DNA of 64,000 nt, taken from NCBI RefSeq assembly GCF_006716185.1, contig NZ_VFOP01000001.1, positions 3,286,001-3,350,000 on the forward strand, given 5' to 3'. A program made the translations under genes and the position numbers. Shown piece by piece: positions 59,001 to 64,000 of this stretch (the first letter of the stretch is position 1; every line of letters begins with the position of its first letter). Source of the DNA: Ornithinicoccus hortensis. Its GTDB lineage: Bacteria; Actinomycetota; Actinomycetes; Actinomycetales; Dermatophilaceae. The notes beneath the pieces are model-generated. The model did no database searches. It worked only from the letters and a program-made list of their open reading frames with translations, and was not told the DNA's origin.

Positions 59001-60647
59001 TCACATCCGCTCGGGCGCGGTCACGCCCAGCAGGCCGAGTCCGTTGGCCAGCACCTGCCGGGTGGCGTCGTTGAGCCAGAGCCGGGTGCGGTGCAGGTCG
59101 GTGATCTCCTCGTCGACGTCGACCGGGCGGACCCGGCACTCGACATACCAGGTGTGGAAGTGCCCGGCCAGCTCCTCCAGGTACCGGGCGACCCGGTGCG
59201 GCTCGCGGAGCCGGGCCGCCTGCGCCACGACCCGGGGGAAGTCGCCGAGGGCGGCCAGCAGCGCCGCCTCGGTGGGGTGGGCCAGCAGCGCCGGGTCGAA
59301 GCCCCCGTCGCGGTCCACCCCGTCCTCGGCGGCGAGCTTGGCCACGTTGCAGGTGCGGGCGTGGGCGTACTGCACGTAGAAGACCGGGTTGTCGTTGGAC
59401 CGCTTGCGCAGCTCCTCCCCGTCCAGGTCCAGCGGGGAGTCCGCCGGGTAGCGGGCCAGCGAGTAGCGCACCGGGTCCGAGCCGATCCACTCCAGCAGGT
59501 CGGTGAGGAAGACCGCGTTGCCGCGGCGCTTGCCCATCCGCTCGCCCGAGATGTTGATCAGCTGGCCGATGAGGACCTCGATGTTGGTCGCGGGGTCGTC
59601 GCCGGCGCACGCCGCGATCGCCTTCAACCGGCCCACGTAGCCGTGGTGGTCGGCGCCGAGCATGTAGACCTTCTGCGGGAAGCCGCGGTCCTTCTTGCTC
59701 AGGTAGTAGGCGGCGTCCGAGGCGAAGTAGGTGGGCTCGCCGTTGGCCCGGATCAGGACCCGGTCGCGGTCGTCACCGAAGTCGGTGGTGCGCAGCCAGA
59801 CGGCGCCCTCGGCGTCGAAGACGTGGCCCTGCTCACGCAGCCGCGCCACCGCCCGCTCGACCTCCCCGGAGTCGTGCAGCGACTTCTCCGAGAACCACAC
59901 GTCGAACTCGACCCGGAACTCCTCCAGGGTGTCCTTGATCTGCTGGAGCTGCAGCTCGTAGCCCCGGGCCCGCGCCAGCGCGGTGGCCTCGGCGTCCGGC
60001 AGGTCCAGCAGGTCGGGACGCTCGGTCAGGAGCCGGGTCGCCAGGTCCTCGATCCACTCCCCCGCGTAGCCGCCCTCGGGCACCTCGGCGCCGCGCGCGC
60101 GGGCCACGATCGAGGCACCGAACTTGTCCATCTGGGAGCCGGCGTCGTTGATGTAGTGCTCGGCGGTGACCCGTGCCCCGCTGGCCTGGAGGAGCCGGCG
60201 TAGGGCGTCGCCCAGGGCCGCCCACCGGGTGTGCCCGATGTGCAGCGGCCCGGTCGGGTTGGCCGAGACGAACTCTAGGTTGATCACCTGGCCGTCGAGC
60301 GCGTCGTTGGTGCCGTATGCCGTGCCCGCCGCCACGATGGTCCGCGCCAGTTCGCCGGCGCTCCCCGCGTCGAGCCGGATGTTGAGGAAGCCGGGGCCCG
60401 CGACGTCGACGCCCGCGACCCCGTCCACCGCGTCCAGGCGGCCGGCGAGGTGGGTGGCCAGCTCTCGCGGCGGCATCCCGGCGGCCTTGGCCAGCTGCAG
60501 CGCGACGTTGGTCGTCCAGTCCCCGTGCTCCTGGCTCCGGGGTCGCTCCACGCGCACCTCGCGGGGCACCTCGACGGCGAGGTCGCCGGCGGCGACGGCC
60601 TGCTCGAGGGCGGCGGTGATGGCAGCAGCGAGTTGCTCAGGGGTCAC
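59001..60647 (-). CDS. argS: Arginyl-tRNA synthetase
   Basis: A 548-residue class I synthetase. Add-1 domain at ~1-100, HIGH motif in SANPTGPLHIGHTRWAALGDALRR, KMSKS-equivalent in SGERMGKRRGN, and the anticodon-binding helices at the end (RVARYLEELAGHFHTWYVECRV). GTG start (VTPEQLAAAITAALE) preferred to an upstream in-frame ATG that would run antisense through the tRNA gene. A tRNA-Arg gene lies ~100 bp away on the opposite strand. Confidence 0.95.
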   Translation of the reverse strand: MTPEQLAAAITAALEQAVAAGDLAVEVPREVRVERPRSQEHGDWTTNVALQLAKAAGMPPRELATHLAGRLDAVDGVAGVDVAGPGFLNIRLDAGSAGELARTIVAAGTAYGTNDALDGQVINLEFVSANPTGPLHIGHTRWAALGDALRRLLQASGARVTAEHYINDAGSQMDKFGASIVARARGAEVPEGGYAGEWIEDLATRLLTERPDLLDLPDAEATALARARGYELQLQQIKDTLEEFRVEFDVWFSEKSLHDSGEVERAVARLREQGHVFDAEGAVWLRTTDFGDDRDRVLIRANGEPTYFASDAAYYLSKKDRGFPQKVYMLGADHHGYVGRLKAIAACAGDDPATNIEVLIGQLINISGERMGKRRGNAVFLTDLLEWIGSDPVRYSLARYPADSPLDLDGEELRKRSNDNPVFYVQYAHARTCNVAKLAAEDGVDRDGGFDPALLAHPTEAALLAALGDFPRVVAQAARLREPHRVARYLEELAGHFHTWYVECRVRPVDVDEEITDLHRTRLWLNDATRQVLANGLGLLGVTAPERM

Positions 60648-60748
60648 CGGGCCGATTCTAGTGCCGCGTGCGGCCCGCTCCGGCCCACCCCGGGGCGTCG
60701 GCCCGTGCACGGAGCACCCCGTTCCGGCTGGTACTCTTTTGCGCTGTT

Positions 60749-60820
60749 GCCCCCGTAGCTCAGGGGATAGAGCACCGCCCTCCGGAGGCGGGAGCGCAGG
60801 TTCGAATCCTGCCGGGGGCG
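60749..60820 (+). tRNA. tRNA-Arg, anticodon CCG
   Basis: The cloverleaf is complete: acceptor GCCCCCG/CGGGGGC with G73, D-arm GCTC..GAGC, anticodon stem CCGCC/GGCGG with loop CTCCGGA (anticodon CCG, reading CGG), T-arm GCAGG-TTCGAAT-CCTGC. CCA is not encoded. A TACTCT -10-like box precedes it by about 12 nt. Confidence 0.95.
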
Positions 60821-60873
60821 CAACGCGAGGCCGTCGGCCCCTCACCGGGGCCGGCGGCCTCCGCCATCCCCCT

Positions 60874-60950
60874 GCAGGATTATCGGGTCACCCGATAATC
60901 CTGCCCTTCGTAGCAGAACCTTCCCGGTCGATAGCGCCAGGTTCCGGGGT
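60874..60950 (-). repeat. Dispersed palindromic element, copy B (inverted)
   Basis: The minus strand of this ~77-bp stretch matches copy A at 56211-56305: the perfect 31-bp palindrome (60874-60904, same arms, centre C), then CTTCGTAGCAGAACCTTCCC and GGTCGATAGCGCCAGGTTCC. It lies between tRNA-Arg and the second aldehyde dehydrogenase. The extra half-palindrome of copy A is absent. Confidence 0.85.
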
Positions 60951-60968
60951 GAAGCCAGGACCCGGCCG

Positions 60969-61013
60969 CGCCAGACCGCGACCGACGTGCTCCTCGCCCG
61001 CCAGACCGCGACC
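60969..61013. repeat. Direct repeat CGCCAGACCGCGACC, 30-bp period
   Basis: The 15-mer occurs twice, starting exactly 30 bp apart, followed by a partial third start (CGCCGGAGACC). On the minus strand it reads GGTCGCGGTCTGGCG, reminiscent of the CGnGnCCTGGCGG core of the 33-bp arrays, so it may be a diverged relative. Confidence 0.55.
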
Positions 61014-61113
61014 AACCCACCCTCGACGCCCGCCGGAGACCCGGGGGCAGCACCGCCCGACCCGGGTGGTTGCATGGTGCCCACCCAGACCTGACGCACC
61101 CGAGCGGAGCCCC

Positions 61114-62538
61114 ATGGAGACCACGCAGTCCTGGATCAACGGTGAGTCCGTGCCCAGCGCCGACACCTACGACAACGTCGACCCGGCCACCGGCCGGACC
61201 ATCGGGTTGGTCGCGCGGGCGGGCGCCGACGAGGTCGACCGGGCGGTCGCGGCGGCCGCGGCGGCGCAGCCGGCCTGGGCGGACACCTCCCCCGAGGAGC
61301 GCTCCGAGCTGCTCGAGCGCTGGGCAGCGACCGTGGAGCGGGAGGCCGAGCAGCTGGCACGCTGGGAGTGCGAGGACACCGGCAAGCCGCTCAGCCAGGC
61401 ACGCGCCGACGCCCGGACCGCGGCCCGCTACCTGCGCTACTACGCCCACGTGGTCGAGGCGTTCTACGGGATCACCATCCCCAAGGGCGCCGACCTGCAC
61501 GCCTACACGCGGCGCGAGCCGTTCGGCGTGGTCGGGTCGGTCGTCGCCTGGAACTACCCGCTGCAGCTCGCCTCCCGCACCCTGGCCGCGGCCGCGGTGA
61601 CCGGCAACGGCATCGTGCTCAAGCCCGCCGACGAGACCCCGCGCACGACCGTCGCCCTCGCCCGGTATGCCGTGGAGGCGGGTCTGCCCGCCGGTCTCGT
61701 CAACGTGGTGACCGGGATCGGGGCCGAGGCCGGGGCGGCGCTGACCGCGCACGAGGGCGTCTCCCAGCTGAGCTTCGTGGGGTCGACCACGATCGGCTCG
61801 CAGATCGCCCACGCCGCCGCCGAGCGGGTGGTCCCGACGGTGCTGGAACTGGGCGGCAAGTCGGCCCAGGTGGTCTTCGCCGACGCCGACCTCGAGGCCG
61901 CCGCGGAGGCGGTGGCCCGCGGCGTGCTGCAGAACGCCGGCCAGACCTGCTCGGCCGGCTCCCGGCTGCTGGTGCACGCCGACGTCCACGACGAGTTGGT
62001 CAGCAAGGTGGTCCAGCGGCTGGAGGGCACCACGATCGGTCCCGGTCTGGACGACCCCGACCTGGGCCCGCTGGTCTCGGCCAAGCAGTGGGAGCGGGTC
62101 TCCAGCTTCTTCACCGACCTGGGCCAGGGCGAGGTCCTCACCGGCGGCGGACGCCCCGCGGACGAGGCGCTCGCCGAGGGCGCCTACTTCGCCCCCACCG
62201 TCGTCGACGGTGTCGACCCGCACAGCCGGATCGCGCAGGAGGAGGTCTTCGGACCGGTCCTGGCGGCGATGACCTTCACCGACGAGGACGAGGCGGTCGC
62301 GCTGGCCAACTCCACCGAATACGGCCTGCTCGCCGCGCTGTGGACCCGCGACCTGAGCCGCGCGCACCGGTTGGCCGGCCGGGTGCGCGCCGGTCAGGTC
62401 TTCGTCAACAACTACGGCGCGGGCGGCGGCGTGGACCTGCCGTTCGGCGGGTTCGGCAAGTCGGGCTACGGCCGGGAGAAGGGCCTGGAGGCCCTCGAGT
62501 CCTTCACCCAGACCAAGACCGTCGTGATCAAGTTGTGA
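61114..62538 (+). CDS. NAD(P)-dependent aldehyde dehydrogenase (aminobutyraldehyde/betaine-aldehyde-like)
   Basis: A 474-residue ALDH-superfamily enzyme. SWINGESVPSADTYDNVDPATG start, VVAWNYPLQLASRTLAAA, FVGSTTIGSQIAHAA, LELGGKSAQVVFADADLE (catalytic Glu), NAGQTCSAGSRLLVH (nucleophile Cys), EEVFGPVLAAMTF and FGGFGKSGYGREKGLEAL. The family includes gamma-aminobutyraldehyde and betaine aldehyde dehydrogenases; the exact substrate is unknown. Only moderately similar by eye to the other ALDH in the window, so not a recent duplicate. Confidence 0.9.
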   Translation: METTQSWINGESVPSADTYDNVDPATGRTIGLVARAGADEVDRAVAAAAAAQPAWADTSPEERSELLERWAATVEREAEQLARWECEDTGKPLSQARADARTAARYLRYYAHVVEAFYGITIPKGADLHAYTRREPFGVVGSVVAWNYPLQLASRTLAAAAVTGNGIVLKPADETPRTTVALARYAVEAGLPAGLVNVVTGIGAEAGAALTAHEGVSQLSFVGSTTIGSQIAHAAAERVVPTVLELGGKSAQVVFADADLEAAAEAVARGVLQNAGQTCSAGSRLLVHADVHDELVSKVVQRLEGTTIGPGLDDPDLGPLVSAKQWERVSSFFTDLGQGEVLTGGGRPADEALAEGAYFAPTVVDGVDPHSRIAQEEVFGPVLAAMTFTDEDEAVALANSTEYGLLAALWTRDLSRAHRLAGRVRAGQVFVNNYGAGGGVDLPFGGFGKSGYGREKGLEALESFTQTKTVVIKL

Positions 62539-62598
62539 GTCCGGCCGGATCGACATACCTGCTGCGCCGCACCGGACGAGAATGTTCTACTGGCTGAC

Positions 62599-63624
62599 AT
62601 GACCGACGCGACCGCGCCCCCGGCGCCGCCACCGTCCGCGCCACCCGGCACCGCGATCGAGGTCGAGGGGCTGTCCAAGAAGTTCGGGGACTTCGCCGCC
62701 GTCGACGACCTCTCCTTCCGCGTCCAGCCCGGACGGATCACCGGGTTCCTCGGCCCGAACGGCGCCGGCAAGACCACGACCCTGCGGATGTTGCTGGGCC
62801 TGATCCGGCCCTCCGCCGGACGCGGGTTGATCGGGGGGCAGCGGTATGCCGACCTGCCGGCCCCGCTCTCGACCGTCGGCGCAGCGCTCGAGGCCACCAA
62901 CTTCCACCCCGGGCGGACGGGTCGCAACCACCTGCGGGTGCTGGCGGCCACGCACCGCATCCCCGACGCCAGGGTCGACGAACTCCTGGAGCTGGTGGGG
63001 ATCCCCGCGGCCGCGCGCAAGCGGGCCGGGGGTTACTCGATGGGTATGCGGCAGCGGCTCGGTCTCGCGGCCGCCCTCCTCGGCGACCCGGACGTGCTGA
63101 TCCTGGACGAGCCGGCCAACGGCCTGGACCCCGAGGGGATCCGCTGGCTGCGGGGGCTGCTGCGGCACCTGGCCGGCGGCGGCAAGACCATCCTCGTCTC
63201 CTCGCACCTGCTCAGCGAGGTGGAGCAGACGGTCGACGACGTCGTGATCATCGCGAACGGCCAGCTGGTCCGGCAGGGCTCCATGGACGACCTGCACGGG
63301 GACCCCAACACGCTGCTGCGCACGTCCGACGCCGACCGGCTGCTGCGGATGCTGCGCGAGGGCGGGTTCACCGCCGACCACAGCCCCGAGCACGGTCCCG
63401 GGGCGCTGCGCGTGGTCGGGGACGACATGGTGCGGATCGGCGACCTCGCGCTCGCCGGGGGTGCCCCGGTCCACGAGATGCGCACGCTGCGCACCGACCT
63501 GGAGCGCCTCTACTTCGAACTCACCGAGTCCCCGCAGCACCAGAACCGCAACCGGGCCGGGGCCGGCCCGGGTCCCGAAGGGGTAGGACCGATGAACACC
63601 GTCGACGGGGAGGACCAGCGATGA
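62599..63624 (+). CDS. ABC transporter ATP-binding protein
   Basis: A 341-residue ATPase. Pro-rich N-terminal tail, then IEVEGLSKKFGDFAAVDDLSFRV, Walker A GPNGAGKTTT, signature YSMGMRQRL (MG in place of SG, as in the CcmA/NatA-like class), Walker B VLILDEPANGLDP and H-loop SSHLLSE. The ~90-residue C-terminal extension is of the type found in multidrug/bacitracin-type ATPases. Overlaps the permease gene by ATGA. Confidence 0.9.
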   Translation: MTDATAPPAPPPSAPPGTAIEVEGLSKKFGDFAAVDDLSFRVQPGRITGFLGPNGAGKTTTLRMLLGLIRPSAGRGLIGGQRYADLPAPLSTVGAALEATNFHPGRTGRNHLRVLAATHRIPDARVDELLELVGIPAAARKRAGGYSMGMRQRLGLAAALLGDPDVLILDEPANGLDPEGIRWLRGLLRHLAGGGKTILVSSHLLSEVEQTVDDVVIIANGQLVRQGSMDDLHGDPNTLLRTSDADRLLRMLREGGFTADHSPEHGPGALRVVGDDMVRIGDLALAGGAPVHEMRTLRTDLERLYFELTESPQHQNRNRAGAGPGPEGVGPMNTVDGEDQR

Positions 63625-64000
63625 TCGCCCTCGTCCGTTCCGAGTTGCTGAAGTACCGCTCCACCCGGCTGTTCTGGGGGATGCTGATCGGGATGTTCCT
63701 CACCGGCGCCGCGTTCGCCGCGATCGGTGCGGCGTTCACCATCTACGGCGAGATGCCGATGGGTGGCCAGACGGTCGAGATGCGGTCCCTGGTGCCCGAC
63801 GAGACGCTGGTCCGGCAGACATATACCGGCGGCATCCAGTTGGGTTACCTGCTGGCCCTGGTCATCGGGGTGCTCTCGATCGGCCAGGAGTTCCGGCACA
63901 AGACCGCCACCGGGACCTTCCTGGCCGCGCCCCGCCGCAGCCGGGTGATCGCTGCCAAGGTGATCTCGCTGATCGTGATCGGTGCCGTCAACGGCGTGGT
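63621..64000 (+). CDS. ABC transporter permease (partial, runs off window)
   Basis: Starts at an ATG overlapping the ATPase stop. The visible 126 residues show MIALVRSELLKYRSTRLFWG, a membrane helix (MLIGMFLTGAAFAAIGAAFTIY), an outside loop, a second helix (LGYLLALVIGVLSIGQEF) and the conserved cytoplasmic RHKTATGTFLAAPRRSRVIAAKV. This is the ABC-2 type permease pattern; with the preceding ATPase it forms an exporter. Confidence 0.88.
   Translation, partial: MIALVRSELLKYRSTRLFWGMLIGMFLTGAAFAAIGAAFTIYGEMPMGGQTVEMRSLVPDETLVRQTYTGGIQLGYLLALVIGVLSIGQEFRHKTATGTFLAAPRRSRVIAAKVISLIVIGAVNGV

Overview
The window is high-G+C DNA (about 70% or more by eye) with dense genes, many GTG starts, TGATG/ATGA gene overlaps and AGGAGG-type ribosome sites. 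It is almost certainly a chromosomal segment of an actinobacterium. Gene content and codon use suggest the order Micrococcales, possibly the Ornithinimicrobium/Intrasporangium group; that placement is inference. The gene order is the conserved actinobacterial block that in Mycobacterium tuberculosis runs from argS (Rv1292) to glgP (Rv1328), read here in reverse. I see no prophage, insertion sequence, CRISPR array, plasmid origin or defence island.

Layout. 1-16.1 kb holds alpha-glucan metabolism: glgX, a DUF559-type gene, glgP, then an operon glgE-treS-(mak/pep2 fused to glgB)-pgm, which is a complete GlgE pathway with two enzymes joined in one 1333-residue protein. 16.2-24.1 kb holds a YbbN-like co-chaperone, a lipoprotein, malic enzyme, a GNAT acetyltransferase, a thiamine-binding-like protein, a thiolase, methylmalonyl-CoA epimerase and an AI-2E-type membrane protein. 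24.1-27.6 kb is an accessory unit: an orphan sugar-type ABC solute-binding lipoprotein followed by an NCS1-type symporter, with a LacI-type operator in front. 27.6-33.7 kb carries a two-module 3-hydroxyacyl-CoA dehydrogenase, the mismatch endonuclease NucS, a YbaK-type deacylase, a gamma-glutamyltransferase-like enzyme, a STAS protein and a PduO-type cobalamin adenosyltransferase. 33.7-42.1 kb is the complete minus-strand ATP synthase operon atpI-atpZ-atpBEFHAGDC plus DUF2550, with a perfect CRP-family palindrome lying over its likely -10 box. 42.1-48.7 kb continues on the minus strand with a wecA-like gene, glyA, sua5, prmC, prfA and rpmE, plus a plus-strand pentapeptide-repeat gene. 48.9-55.4 kb holds ald, a small membrane protein, an ABC exporter divergent from its TetR, and rho. 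55.4-64 kb holds 3-hydroxybutyrate dehydrogenase, an aldehyde dehydrogenase, homoserine dehydrogenase without an ACT domain, argS, tRNA-Arg(CCG), a second aldehyde dehydrogenase and an ABC transporter running off the end.

The genes themselves are mostly well-known families. The unexplained signals are in the DNA between and through them: (i) the octamer GTATGCCG/CGGCATAC, seen about 37 times in 64 kb on both strands, across codons, in spacers and as an inverted pair forming a terminator stem; (ii) two separate intergenic arrays, each four units of exactly 33 bp with the same internal variation and each ending on the stop codon of a minus-strand gene; (iii) two inverted copies of a roughly 75-95-bp element with a perfect 31-bp palindrome at one end; (iv) a series of start codons placed 6-7 nt after a -10-like box, implying many leaderless mRNAs. 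All counts and positions were read by eye.
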